A DNA stretch of 64,000 nucleotides. Origin: Stenopsyche tienmushanensis. Its lineage: Eukaryota > Arthropoda > Insecta > Trichoptera > Stenopsychidae. The notes beneath the pieces are model-generated. The model was not told the DNA's origin. It was given only the letters and a program-made list of their open reading frames with translations, and did not search any database. The DNA lies in contig WACJ01000521.1 in the NCBI GenBank assembly GCA_008973525.1, forward strand, positions 1,984,001 to 2,048,000, read 5' to 3'. Position 1 is the stretch's first letter. Every line of letters starts with the position of its first letter. Shown here piece by piece: positions 24,346-37,400 of the stretch. The translations under genes were made by a program, and so were the position numbers.

Positions 24346-24788
24346 TTTTTTTAAAAAAAAAGTCGCCATTTTCGTTTTTTGTTTTTTTTTAATAGTATTT
24401 TCAGATTACTACAAAGGTACAGATGAGTACAAAATTTGTGCCTTTAGACCTATATTTTATAATAAATTATTTGTTTGAAAAGATCCAGGCAGTGGAAGAT
24501 CATGGATGTAATCTTATAATATTTAGAAGAAATGCTGCAGTATAATTTTGTATTTATGCTAATTTAATAAAGTAAAAAGTATTATAAAATGTATAGTATG
24601 CATAAGTATTTAAAATAATTGATTCATAAATAAATCTGTGATGTTTTTAAAAAAAAATATTATTTTAAAAATTAGAATATTTAATATATTTATATTAAGA
24701 AAAAGTCGAATACCTGTAGGGAATATAAAGTAGTAAGATTCAGGAGTAAATTAATATTTTTAGATTTTTTTTATTGATTCCTTGTATT

Positions 24789-25195
24789 TGTAGCGTGGGC
24801 AATTTACAATCCCACTTCTGACACCAATAATACATAGGGAGCGGGGGCGCTCTCGGGGAAGTCCCCGGAGTTCCCAGACAGCTCCCCGCTCTCACGTGCT
24901 CGTCGGGATGGTCGAACGAGTCGTGTGTGTGTCTGGAAGAATAGTTGGGGATGGACGGGCGTCGAACAGAGAGACAGTCTTCTCTAAATGACTCTTTATT
25001 CACACGAGAAAAAGGGAGATCTTGCTGCGGGAAGGACGTCCTTCCGCATCCAATGCTAACCGACGACTCTTCTCGATTTTCACCTTCTGCACACAAACAT
25101 CCAAATGGCAACGGTGCATGCACAAGAAGTGATCGGTCAATATTGCATGTGCAATGTCCCGAAAGTGCCCTCGCTCCTATGTAATATGTTCATGA
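24789..25195 (-). mobile_element. Gypsy-like LTR with intact tRNA-Leu primer site
   Basis: On the minus strand the LTR runs from about 25195 to 24827 and is followed by TGGTGTCAGAAGTGGGATTG (24826-24807), an exact-looking complement of a tRNA-Leu 3' end. It carries the AATAAAG signal and the GACGCCCGTCCAT block. The bases beyond the primer site (24789-24806) spell, on the plus strand, an LTR start (TGTAGCGTGGGCAATTTAC). Confidence 0.7.
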
Positions 25196-25420
25196 ATCAT
25201 TCTAAATGTGAAATCCTATAATTGGCTTTGTAATATTTCTAGTCCATATTAGAATTTACAAAGCTAATTTACATATGTAAAGCTGTTGGGTTTCCATAAA
25301 TAAATCTTCATTGGAAATTTAATTTTGAGGTACTGCCCGCAGCGTGTGCGGATTAAAGAATCTTTCCGACCAGACTTTCCGATACTCCTAATATTTTACT
25401 TTTTTTGAAACCCAACACAG

Positions 25421-25639
25421 ATTTTATATTTCTTCTATGCTTCGCACAGTACGGTATTTTTAAGAAACCAAGCGAACGTGCTATACCGGATGCTTCAGTA
25501 CGATAATAAAACCGAAAATAAATATTTTAGTATCACAAAAATAATAAAATCAACTGACATCCCGAATCGCAATTCTGGTTTACTTAGCGAAGACAAATTT
25601 AGGGATAGTTCATCGTGCCAAGTAACGGGTGTTTACTAA
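25421..25639 (+). CDS. Orphan terminal exon, copy A (unknown protein, 72 codons plus stop)
   Basis: Open frame from a plausible acceptor (cccaacacag) to TAA. It begins with an aromatic, hydrophobic stretch (ILYFFYASHSTVFLRN) followed by a polar tail ending SSSCQVTGVY. A second copy of identical length at 42825-43043 is about 71% identical in protein, with no indels and the last 19 residues unchanged, which argues for past coding selection. The start resembles the end of a seventh membrane helix with helix 8 of a 7TM receptor, but this is a weak inference; the protein is unrecognised. No upstream exons were identified, so it may be a stranded fragment of a duplicated gene. It is not an alternative tail of gene 1 by any join I can defend. 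Confidence 0.5.
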   Translation: MLYFFYASHSTVFLRNQANVLYRMLQYDNKTENKYFSITKIIKSTDIPNRNSGLLSEDKFRDSSSCQVTGVY

Positions 25640-26009
25640 TATTGTTTTACACAATTGAATTCAAATAGAAATATTAAAATTGGATAAATTAGGTCGGTCT
25701 TATATTTAATATGACTTAAAACTTATCTCACTAAGCACGAAATAATAAAAGTAATCCATTCTGAATAAAATTAAATATTTAGAAAAAGTCATGCCATATC
25801 ACCGAGCGAATTATATCATAAGTGTACTCCGTCGTTCATCACAGCCAACTCGCGGGTCGGGACCATTTTTACGGATTGCGGCGCGATCGATCTCGCAATT
25901 GATCATGTATAACGCCGAGATGCTCTCAACAGCGGGTTCAACGTATACTCCTGTATGCCAAGTGGGGCTCCATGTTCACTACAATATTTTAATTCAAAGT
26001 TATAACTAA

Positions 26010-26250
26010 AATAAACTGCTAAGATACATCGTAAATACCCAGTTACTTTTCATATTTATATGATCATTGATGCCAAATTTTAGTAACAAACATTTCTCAG
26101 ATAGCATTCAGTGGTTTGGTCTTGTTCAATATTGCCGAATTTTCGACTGTGGAATGTCGGGAAAGAATGTGAGACGACTTCAGTTGGCTTTTATTATAAA
26201 TTCACAATAGAGAAAGCATAATAACATTTGCACAAATATCAAATTTTCGT
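26010..26250 (+). repeat. Duplicated spacer block, copy 1
   Basis: Matches 43998-44240 (AAGATACATCGTAAA, TATGATCATTGATGCCAA, AATGTCGG). Part of the spacer duplicated with the receptor genes, or a shared mobile element. Confidence 0.6.
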
Positions 26251-26269
26251 GTATCCACCTTTTTATAAA

Positions 26270-26480
26270 GTATCCACCTTATTCTCCTGACTTAGCCCCG
26301 TCTGGGTTTTACTTGTTTTTATCTCTACAAAATATTTAAATGGAAAAAATAAAATAAAAGATGAGGTGAAAACAGCACCAGACACGTTTCTTGGATCGAA
26401 ACCCCGAAAGCATTTTTTTTTCTGAAAATATCAAATTTTGTTTTCGTAAAAAAATACGACGTTATTTATGCATCAACCTA
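26270..26480 (+). pseudogene. Mariner transposase C-terminal fragment
   Basis: PPYSPDLAPSGFYLFLSLQN is readable, the conserved third-catalytic-residue region of mariner transposase (YSPDLAPSDYHLF type). Stops follow. Confidence 0.7.
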
Positions 26481-26539
26481 ATAGATTTCCATTAAATTCG
26501 AACTCTTAAAATTTTAATTTCATCTCACGGTTGAATAAA

Positions 26540-27130
26540 TGCAAAAATATTTTAAAGTTACACTGGTGTCAGAATCGGCGGGTTGTGAATGCTGAGCGTT
26601 TTGAATAGAAGGCGACGACAAACGACGCACGCCGGCAACGTGAAGCGTTAGGAGGTTAGGATGGCGGAGAATCCATTAGCATCCAGCCTCGAAACGACGA
26701 TGTAGATGGTGCGTCGGCATCATCGCACGCGGCGCACATAATAAGAATATATTTGAAAGGTCGTAGATCTGTCAGCCTCCAACCGACAAGACCATGCGCA
26801 CCGTCGACCACGTGGAGGAGTTGATCGGTCATAGTGGGTGCCAACTCCTGGGCGATGATGTGTCACAGGAAACTGCTGCGTGGGAGTGTGAACCGTGGTG
26901 AACGAAGTTGTTGTGTATTAGATGTTTTTGTTATGAACACGATACTTTGTGTCAACACTAGGCGCTGGTGAGCTAGAAATGCCACCAGGCTAGTAGTATG
27001 TCGTGAGATACTTAGTGTGAGCCGCGATGCTCTGGGTGAGTACTAGTAGTAGGTCGCGTGCAGGACGGATTGAACCACGACGGTGGGGCTAATCTCTGCT
27101 ATCACTATCCTCTGAGAGGCGCTGGCTGGG
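26540..27130 (+). mobile_element. LTR-retrotransposon junction and internal fragment
   Basis: GTTACACTGGTGTCAGAAT (primer-site start 26564) is followed by a GC-richer stretch with ATG at 26660 opening MAENPLASSLETT before a stop. Possibly the start of a gag frame, but this is uncertain. Confidence 0.4.
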
Positions 27131-27585
27131 TTCTCAATGTATGAGAATTCCACGAAATTCAGTGATTTAGGGTCGGTTCCTGGAACTTATAGTTTCGCAT
27201 AGGTACGGAAATCTAGGGAAAGATTGTCAGAAAAATGTCATGTACCGAGGGGCATCCATATAAATCTTGTCAATTAAACTTGTAGCGTGCGTAAAAGCGG
27301 CATTGGCATTTGTCTAACGGTACTAATTTTGAAATAAATATATAAACTTAATCGAACTTTTATGGTTGAATTATGTAAATGAGGTAAACAATGTTGTTGT
27401 TATTATACTGGTTAGACATCCGGTATATATTATGTTATTGCTTATTATTATGTTAATGTGTTACAAACTATTTGGATTTATTTTGAGAGAGAGGAACAGC
27501 TGTGAAACCTTTACTATTGTTTTGGAAATTTGTTTTATATAAAGCACATGTTCGACCGAGGATGGTCTAAGTTAAGGGAGGAAGA

Positions 27586-27965
27586 GTGTAGCGTGGGTGA
27601 TTTACCATCCTCACGTAGTAGTGCTGATAATCTGGTAGATTTAATTCGCCAGATTAACAGCAATATCTTCCGTCTCTCTTTAGATGCAATGTGTTATTTT
27701 AACAGCGCCATCTTTTGTGGTCCTATGAAGACATTGCATCTGCATACTGACAGATCGCTTCTTGCGGGTGCACCGTTGCCGGTTGGGTAGTGACGTACAG
27801 GATGCGGGAGTCGGGAGAGTCTTCGGTTAGCCTTGGCTGTGGGAATATGTCCTTCCTGCAGCCAGATCTCTTTTTCGTTTGAAATAAATAGTTATTTAGA
27901 GAAAAGAGTAGCATATGGGGACGGGGAGCCACCCAGGGACTGCCCACAAGGGACCGCCTCAACGT
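27586..27965 (+). mobile_element. Gypsy-like LTR, reference copy with 5' end
   Basis: Starts TGTAGCGTGGGTGATTTACC and keeps TTTTAACAGCGCCATC, GTTGCCGGTTGGGTAGTGAC and GAAATAAATAGTTATTTAG. The 3' end has been replaced after the AGAGAAAAGAG block. No coding region attached. Confidence 0.65.
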
Positions 27966-27966
27966 T

Positions 27967-28215
27967 ACATTATCAAAGAAGTACACTAAAAACTGATTTA
28001 ATGAAAAATTAAGCTACATTTATTTATTTTTATTTAAAAAATCATTGAATTTCCACGCGTTTAAAAGTCGAAAGCTCTGAAAAATATAACGCTTGAGCTT
28101 TTTAAAGCTTTCGTCGGAAAATTTTGGCAGTTAGTTCGTCTGTTCTATTAGACTGCTTTAATAAATATAAAAATAGTACAAATACAATTAAACTATTGTA
28201 CGTTATGTGCTTTAT
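27967..28215 (+). promoter_or_regulatory. Duplicated upstream block, copy 1 (candidate promoter/5' UTR of gene 2)
   Basis: Closely matches 44300-44610, which sits directly in front of gene 3. Shared landmarks include TTGAGCTTTTTAAAGCTTTC and AGTTCGTCTGTTCT. Compared with the gene 3 copy it lacks about 50 bp in the middle. It now lies 3.2 kb from the gene 2 start, with transposon remains in between, so its link to gene 2 would need a 5' UTR intron. Confidence 0.4.
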
Positions 28216-28819
28216 ATTGTACTGTTTAAAAAAAATATAACTCACTAATTAAATGCTTAATTTTTGCAATCTATGCTAAAATCGATATCATAAAAATACA
28301 TATTTATGTTATTATTACACAATTGTTTATCAAAGTTATACCTCGAGAAGACTTTTTTTTTGGATGATTGATTTATTTTCTTCAACAGAAGCAAACATGA
28401 TAAGAATTATTTTTTAGTCGGCAAGGTGAAAGGTGATGAAATATAATTATAAATGCGTGTTTATCATTCATAGTTCTTATCTAAATAAAGTCAATATTTC
28501 AATAGCAAGTATTAATGATCAGTCGTTAGTTGTGCTTCTTCGATAGGACACTGTCAAATTCCTGTCTAAGGATAGTTGGCGAATTGATGTATGTATTTAT
28601 TCTGGCTTTTATATATTATTTCTAATTGAATTGATTCATATTGCTCAAGATAAAATTATCGTATCATGAAAAAAACTTCGTTCTTACGGAAGAACAAACA
28701 TGTTATATAACATGATTTTAATAATAGTCTCACTTTAATGTGCTTTAGATTAAGCTATTGTTATACAAAAAGGTATAAAGTGTTTTTGTTGCAAATTTTT
28801 AATTAATACGAGTTGGATT

Positions 28820-29575
28820 CGAATATAACCCTGAATTTTGCTGTACAAATGAAGTGTCTTATTTTTCTATATAGGGTATTTTGCACATAGAGCGAAAAAA
28901 TTGTTTTGGCGTTTGACGACATTTTGAAAAAATACCCAAAATACACTTTTAATTCATCATATTTTTTTTTAAATCTGTAATCATAATAGCACAAAATAAC
29001 TGTTTTTGTATTTAGAAATTTATTTTTGATCTAAATAATTGGTTTAAAAAATATTACTAGGTTTTCAAATTCACAAAAAATGTGGAAACGAATGAGAAAT
29101 GTCAACTTCTACATTCTCTAAAGAAAAAAAATTAACATTTATTTTGAACAAAATTTAATATTAAAATTTTCTCTATTTTGTACCCTTTCCAACAATATGT
29201 TACATGTTATACAAATCATTCAATAAGTTGTTAAACTTGAAGAGGTTCCAGTTTGCCAGCATCAGGATTAAGAAAACATTTTTTTTTATATTCTAGAAGT
29301 TTTTGTAAAAATTTACAAATAAAGATAAATTTTAAAAATACTTTTTATGAAATTTTGGTTATTTTTTCAAAATGTTGAAAAAAAATTATTTCGACAACCC
29401 TGACACTTAAGACATAGGGTCTATTTGTAAAACGTAACAAAAGACCCTCCCTAACCCCCAAAAAAATCAAAAAAAATAGTCGGCCCATGTGCTAAACACC
29501 CTTATTGCGCGTTATCATTTGTTTTCATTCAAGTAACCTTAGCGTAAAATTCCGGATTATATTTGAATCTTCCTC
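28820..29575. mobile_element. DNA transposon remnant with CCGGAATTTTG-type ends
   Basis: The left end GAATATAACCCTGAATTTTG and the right end AAAATTCCGGATTATATTTG are inverted relatives of the perfect MITE in gene 2's intron 9. About 750 bp, no coding frame. Confidence 0.4.
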
Positions 29576-30712
29576 GTTTTATGAGCTATTATGTTTCCAT
29601 ACTTAATTCAATGTCTCATGAATTCATATGTCCTTGCTCTTAATTCCGATATAACATCACGTATCCATTTCACGCGATCATTTTTCGTCTTTTATGACCA
29701 CATCCGTTGTTCATACTTGCTCTCGTTTAAATTTTTAATATCATTCTGTTTAAATAGTCGGTACCTCGATGATACACCAGCATTCCATCATGTGATTCGT
29801 CCAAAGTAGTCCCTTTCCATAATTCGTATATAAAACATTCCCTAACCATAATACACACGTATAACTCCCCTCTTGCGTATTAATTTCATCAATCCTATCG
29901 AGCATAAGGATTGCTGCAGTGACCACACGTTAATTCGGCACAACTCATGACCAGGGTTGCCAACTTTATCGCACCGTAATAAATTATACTTTTAAATGAA
30001 TCGAACAGTAAGGGCAATTTAGGCAAATTGCATCCAAATATAGTGTATAATATGTGAGTAAAGTGATTTTCTTTTTTTGGGAGTCATTCAGAAGATACAA
30101 ACAGTGTAAAGTATCTTACATACGTCAGTGATGGCGATAGCAAAACATTTAGTGGTTAGTAGTGATATAATAATATGTAGAACACGTTGAGAAGAAAATT
30201 GATACAGAAAGAACTCGATGTAAGGATTAAAAGAAGAAATTTGGGCTACTTTCTACCACAAATATTCTACAGACGCAAATTCTCAACATCAATCGAAGAT
30301 AGGTAGTATTTTGTATGTTTTAGTTACAATCGAATCTCAAACCAAAGCTTTCACCCATCGCCGTATCTATCTTTCCAAACGATATCGTTAAAATAATTGG
30401 TTCTGATATCAGTGAGCAGCAATCAGCTTTGCAGAATTTTTGAAAACACTAAAGGTTCACTTCACGGATCAGATAGCGAAAAACAAGAACCTTGAAACGG
30501 GATGACCCCCTTGAAAATAGACGAAGCTATTATATAATCAAGTGTTTAATTGCTCATTAGCCTACTAGCAATGACGCTTGGTGACCCTACGAATAGGGTC
30601 ACTACGCGTCACGGTCAACTGACACATTCCCATATCAAAATTAACTATATCACACCTTCATTTTAAATATCTACTATTGTATCCTCATAATGATGATAAA
30701 AAACGTCTATGG

Positions 30713-30935
30713 CAGTAGTCTCCAAACTTTTTTGATCGCGTATCACTTAGATGAAAATAGTTTTAAGTTGTACCCCTATAATGTAATATATTTGTGTACA
30801 ATTTGTACATTGAGTGCGGAGATTAGTGAATCGGAAACAGAGACGAGTGTCTTGCGTCTCATCATACAATCGTACATCGATGGCAAGATCCTACTGTAAA
30901 GGCACCCCTACACGTCTAAATATTTTTAAGCATAG
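30713..30935. mobile_element. hAT-type element remnant
   Basis: CAGTAGTCTCCAAACTTTTT followed by GATCGCGTATCACTTA is a typical hAT terminal sequence. The other edge, ACCCCTACACGTCTAAATAT, recurs inverted at 57803-57860. Confidence 0.55.
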
Positions 30936-31424
30936 CGTTTTTATTTTCAATATCATGCTTCTATATCTAATACACATTTTTACACACAGTTTTACAAACA
31001 CAAAGAATCACTTGTATTTATATAAAGGAATGCAATTCATTAAAATTATAATGAAATTTATCCAAATCTGGATGAAAAACATTTGGTATGAGGTCTTCTT
31101 ATATCGCCGGTGTCCTTCTTAAAATCATAATAAAAAATAAAAATCCACATGAACCAATTATATACTTAATCAGCGTGTCAACAAATTTGCTTTACCTCGG
31201 TGCGATAGAATTGGCAGCCCTTGAGTCACGAGTAGTGCCAATTTAACGTGTGGTCACAGCAGCAAATAATGTGTATTCTAAATTTATATCACCACCACCA
31301 TTTACACTCATAAAAACATTACACCCTCAATTTGGAGTCTGTAACATTAATTTTGACGCAGCAGCTGACAGATTCTCGTTAAACTCGCTGTTCATAACAG
31401 AGCATATGTTGAAGAATTTAAAAA

Positions 31425-34400
31425 ATGGATATTAATAAGGGGAGAATGTGGAAGCTATTATCAGTATTTTTAATTTTAACTCTCAATCTCCAAAAATGTC
31501 GAGCAAATCACCTAAAACTTGGTAAGTCTAAATTAAATACATTAATTAAAACATTTTTTTGAATACTGCACAATATTGAATTTGTTAAATATGCCCTTTT
31601 CAGGAGGTATATTTGATGTCGATGAACAAAAGGCGGCTTTTGAATTTGCCATCGATAAACTAAACGAAAATGTAAAAAACACAAACAAACACAAATTTGT
31701 CGGCTTCGCCAAAATTAATGACACCGCGACGGTATCAAAACAAGCTTGCGGCTTATTAGAGGTTTGTGATCTTTATTTGGTATATTGCGTCATAGTTCAA
31801 TGTCTAACGGATTTATAATAATTAGGAAGGCGTTGTTGCTATTTTTGGGCCTGGGTCTTCCAAATCATCATACGTCGTAGATTCGATCTGCGAATCAAAG
31901 GATATTTCGCATTTGGAGACCAGAATTGATGCTTATCAGCAGGGTGGACCAAACCAAATCAATTTTTATCCACACCCATCGGGCATTGCTAAGGTATTAC
32001 ATCAAATCATTTAAAAAATGATCAAATCATCATCATTTATTTTAAATAAAAATATGATCGAATGTATTTTCAGGCGGTCACCGATTTGATTACGAAATTG
32101 GACTGGCAATATTTCACACTATTTTATGAGAATGGTGAAAGTCTTGCTAGGTTATCAAAATTAATTGAAACTACGACAGGAGGACTGTCTCCCTTTACGA
32201 TAGTTTTGCGACAGATTGACTTCGGAATGGGAAAAGATTATAGGTTTGTTCTAGATTTTGCAAATCTTTTGACGTAAAATTGTTATTAATAATTCGACAA
32301 AATACATCCCAAGTCAGATTTTTTGTATTAATATTTGTTTTTCTACAAAAAACATGATGACTCACCGGTGAGTCATTGGCACTGATATGGTACATGAGTT
32401 GCCGCTTCTAAATTAGCCATCAGCAATTTTTATTTTTTGGCGTTCCTACAGTAAAACATGTTTAAAAAATTAATGAAAAAAGATTTTTAAATTAAATAAT
32501 TTTCAGGTCGATTCTTAATGCTGCTAAAAATCAAAGAGAAAGCAACTTTATAATTGATTGTTCAACACAATTCCTGAAGGATTTCCTAGCTCAAGCACAA
32601 CAAGTTGGACTCATGACTGATGAAGAAACCTATATTATCACAAATCTTGATATGCATACAATAGACTTGACACCATTCCAATATTCAGGAGTCAACATTA
32701 TGGGTATTTTATCATCATTTTTAAATAATTAAGGGGGTATTCTTGTTTCGACATGGAAATTTAATTTCCCGATTTTGCACCATGCTGTACACTTTGCTCG
32801 CGGGCTGGCGCGAGGGTGAGAGCAAGTTCCTCGTGTTGCTTAGGCCGTGCTAATAAAGTGCTTTTAGATTCACAATATTTTTCCGTATGATGCGTACCGT
32901 CTGGCAATAAATGATTTGGGCGTGAGCAGCCCACATACAGCTGTCCATGTGAGAAGCATGCACGCATACCCTGTGTATTTCTGTTCTTTTTTGATGCTCG
33001 CACCGAAAACTGCACACGTTTCAATTCGATATTCGATCAGTCTGATATTTAATAGTAGTGTAGTGATATTTAATTAAAATTGACTTATAATAGTGGATTT
33101 GTTCTTCATACACCCTATTTAAAAAATTGATTTTAAATAAAAATATCTATATAAGGTTGTGTTTTTATAGTCTATTCAATACTTTTTTTTCAAATTTAAC
33201 CTTATTGAGCTATCATAAATTAACAATTGATCTTGTTTTGATGAATATAGGCTTCAGACTTTTTAATTCCAAAAACAAAGCTGTTGAAGATGCTGTCAAT
33301 GATTTCAATAAATACATTAGAGATAAAAACTCATACAGGATTAATATGCCAACCGTTGATAAGTTATCGACCGAATCTGCTCTCATAATTGATGCAATCA
33401 AAGCTTATGCGTCAGTATTGGATGCTAATTTCCCACAACTGAGCTTCACCGACAAAATGAGTTGTAGCGATAGTCGCACTTGGAATCATGGCAAAAGGAT
33501 TATAGATCGTTTGAAAGGGGTATGCATTCTTTAAAATTGCAATATATCAAACCAAATTAATATCTTAATGGACGTTAAATTACAGTCTACCAGCGTAGGA
33601 CTCACAGGAAAAATGCAATTTGAAGACGGGCTTAGAACCAAATTTACTCTATATATCGTCCAGCTTACCAAAACTGGAACCAAACAGGTATTTAAATGTA
33701 TATGTATGTATATATATATATTTTAATTTTCAAAAAGTTTGTAAAATAACGGGCATTCGATCGCGTTTTTTAAAGTTTTTAAAGGCAAAAATTATAATCG
33801 AATTTTTACCTTTGTCCGATATTTTGAACCATTGCGCTCAATAAGCGTGACTGGTGTCTACGTGGATCAACTTTCAAAGTAAGGTTACAAGAGCTCCTGA
33901 CACCGGTGGAATATTTTTATTTCGAGGTTGGCGTACCTGCTGTGTAGGAAAGTTGCGTGCACCTACTGTGTTAGTTTGTTTGGTTCCACGTGTTTGTCGG
34001 CCATTTTGTTCAGTCACAGTAAATTCTTCCGATGGAGAAGTTGTCATGCGTTCCCACTATTTCCCGTCCGTGCAAAACTCTCACCACTGATGATTTGGGG
34101 CTAAGTAAACTAAGTAAGCTAAATACTTTTCAACAGGTGATCAGAAAGGAGGGGGGAGGTATTTAATATATCTACTATAAGGGCTTAATCTATTAATTTG
34201 AACTCGACAGGTATACTGTTTGAAATAGGAACCATCGAATGCGCATTTGGCGCCGATACTAGAGCAAAAGATTTTAAAGGCGGTAAAAGGCACCGGGGCA
34301 GGTCACTAGGTCTTTGTGTCTAACAGGTTCACGGCAGGGGCAAAGCTCTCTAACTCTACAACGAAGTTGTTTACTCGGTGCTATTGTACGGTGTGCCAAT

Positions 34401-37400
34401 ATTGGCCGAGGTACTACGTGTTGAAAGGGCCTGGCTCAACCTGGCCAGAGTCCAAAGAAGAAATACGATCAGGGTGGCTGCTGCGTATCGCACAGTATCG
34501 GAAGATGCTAACCCGGCACTGACTGCTATTATGACAATTGACCTGCTCACCCAGGAGAGACTGGCTGTATAAAAAGGAGAAACAAAGAAGGCAGCCGGAG
34601 AAACTACAACGGCGGTGTGGCAGTCTCGATGGGACAGCTCTACAAAAGGTCGATGAACACATGAACTAATACCAAACCTGGAATTGTAGATGGCTAGGCA
34701 ACATGGACAAATGTATTATCACTTGATCCAAATTCTCACCGAACATGCTTGCTTTGGCAGCTACACCAAGAGAATATATAAAAATACAAGCCCGGAATGC
34801 CATTACTGCTTAGCTGACAATGATGATGCTACACACCCGGCATTCATGTGTCCAGCGGGGAGCATTGAAAAGGATACCCTATGCAAGGAGCTGGGGGAAA
34901 ATTCGTTCTCGCCCAACAGCATGATGCTTTCAATGCTCAAGAATGCTAGGACTTGAATGCGTGGTGCAAATACACAAAGTGCGTTATGCAGCAGAAGGAA
35001 AACGCCGGACGTGAGAGGCAAAGAAGAAATTCTGAAGCACCCCCTTAGTGCAATACTTAATTAGTAGCATGATGGTAGCAGAATAGAAGGGGGGGTTTTA
35101 GTGGGAAGAAATCCCACACTACCACATAATAGTGGTGTCTATTGAACATTTCCCTTTGAAGAAGACAAAATCAGGTCCAAGACGGGGATCTCGAACATGG
35201 TACAGGAGCGCTTCTCTCTTGGAAGCCATGCCCAAACATTCTGCGCCCATGAACGAATCTTTGCAAGAACACTCCGGACTATTAGCAATACTTAACTTCG
35301 CTTGGTACGCAGTGAAATAGTCATGTCCCGTCAATAACTGCAATCAGGAAGTTCAGCGATGAGCTACTTACTTTAATAATTTACGCAGATGATCACCTCG
35401 AAGATCTGTAAGGGTGATTCCTCATGGTATTCGTATTGTTTCGGTAATTTATAGTACCTAGCCATGGAAACGAGTCGCCGTTCGAGCTGCCAAAAGCCGT
35501 TCTCCCCTATATAGACTAAGCTGTTGAAGCTAGTAGTGTTGACTTTTGTAATCGGTAGTTCCACATTCCACTTTAGGACTACACAGCACAGGGCACGCTG
35601 CGCACCCAACTTATATTAGCTGGGCTACCCCAACAGCGTTTGATAGAAAAATCGACGAGGCTGCTTTCGCGTACCTCTAGGAATTATACTGTTACCTACG
35701 GCGGTAAGGTTGCCACCTTCTTCTGGGGTTTTATAGGTGGATACCGTAGAGTGAAATACCCGCCCGGATGAAGTGGGTTAAGTTGTAGTAAAAAAATTCC
35801 CCTACACGAAAAAAATAGTGGGTGTTAGGTTAGGGTGAGACGTGGGTGTATCACTACGCCCTATATTTATACAATTTTTTTTCCAGATTGGAGAATGGAA
35901 TTCAGAAGCTTTAATTTTAAATCAAAATTCAAACGATCAACAATATTCATTTGAAGATGACAATATCGCAAATAGAAATCTACGCATCGTAGTACTCCCA
36001 GTTGGTTACATTTTATTTCTATGATACAAATATAATTATAATAAAATTTAATCGTGTTAAAGACATGTTATTTATTGTGCAGAATATGCCTTATGTTGGC
36101 TTGAAGCCGTCTTCGGATGTTCTTGTAGGAAACGATCGCTTTGAAGGTTTCGGAGTTGATTTGATCGAAGAAATATCCAAAATTGTCGGATTTAAATACA
36201 CTTTCTTCGTACAATCGGACAGAATGTACGGCGTGTTACACCCCGCAACAAAGAAGTGGACTGGAATGATCAGAACGCTATTAGATAATGTAAAATTTAC
36301 ATACGATATGCTTACATCAAATCCAAATATAACCCGGAATTTTGCCATACAAATGTATTAATGATATATAAAGATGCAAATGGATTATCTTATTATTTTG
36401 CATAGCTTTCTACATTAGAAATATATTTATTCAATTGAATAGGAAGCTTTTTGATCGCGCAACTGAAGAAAAAAGGCGATGGGTAGCAAAATTCCGGGTT
36501 ATATTTGAATTGTCCTTGTGCTCAATTAATTTTAATCTTGACGTAAATCTTTCAGAAAGCTGATCTTGGCATTACTGACATGACAGTAACCGCAGATCGT
36601 AGCAGTGCTGTAGATTTTACGATGCCTTTTATGCAACTCGGAATTAGTATATTGGCCAAAAGGCCAGCGAAAGATCCCCCTAGTCTATATTTTCTCCTGA
36701 CCCCATTTACATCACAGGTTTCAATCGATTCACTTATCTTTATAAAATCCTTAATGTGTATTTATACCAATATTTTTTTTAGGTTTGGTTTTATCTGGGC
36801 ATTGCATATTCAACAATACCAATCTTAATATTTATACTATCTAGGATGTCGCCAAAAGAGTGGCGAAATCCTCATCCTTCCATCCAAGAGCCAAAACAAT
36901 TAGAAAATCAATTCAGTGTCTCTAATTCAATATTTTTTACAGCCAGTAGTGCATTTCAACAGGGTTCAAATTTGGCACCAAAGTCAGTAAAATTATTTTT
37001 AAGCTGTCATCTTCAACCCTACTATAGCGTCCACAATTTTGTACGGGTGCCTAATTTTTTATAGCTTGGTCCCTATCTCAACGCTATAGGAGGGTTGACT
37101 GTATTCAATTTAACCAAGCAACGAACCTTTTAAAAATACTTCATATTCATCGACAGAGCGATTTCAACCAGAATCATGGCCGAAATATGGTGGCTCTTTA
37201 CCCTTGCTGTGGTGTGTTCTTATATAGCAAATTTAGCTGCAATTTTGTCTTTTGGTTTAACTACCTATTTAATCCCTATTAACAGTGCAGATGATCTTTC
37301 TAAGCAAGATACAATTAAATATGGAGCAGTGATGGGTGGCGCAACATTCGCCTTCTTCAAAGTATTAAATCATTTAAATCGAACTCTATTGAATAATTTC

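Larger units (their letters stand above)
22162..24780. other. 3' flank of gene 1 and AT-rich spacer
   Basis: The first AATAAA after the gene 1 stop is at 22532-22537, with further AT-rich stretches that could serve for polyadenylation. A MITE lies at 22847-23055. A repeat shared with intron 1 of gene 3 lies at 24157-24345. No gene was recognised in the rest. Confidence 0.5.
28216..31424. other. Spacer between promoter-like block and gene 2
   Basis: AT-rich. Holds MITE ends at about 28820 and 29545, a dispersed repeat (29349-29505) and a hAT remnant (30713-30935). No exon recognised, though a 5' UTR exon could be hidden here. Confidence 0.4.

Noticed and set aside
30814..31122. Open frame of 102 residues upstream of gene 2
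   Set aside because: It covers hAT remnant sequence and AT-rich DNA and has no domain or signal feature.
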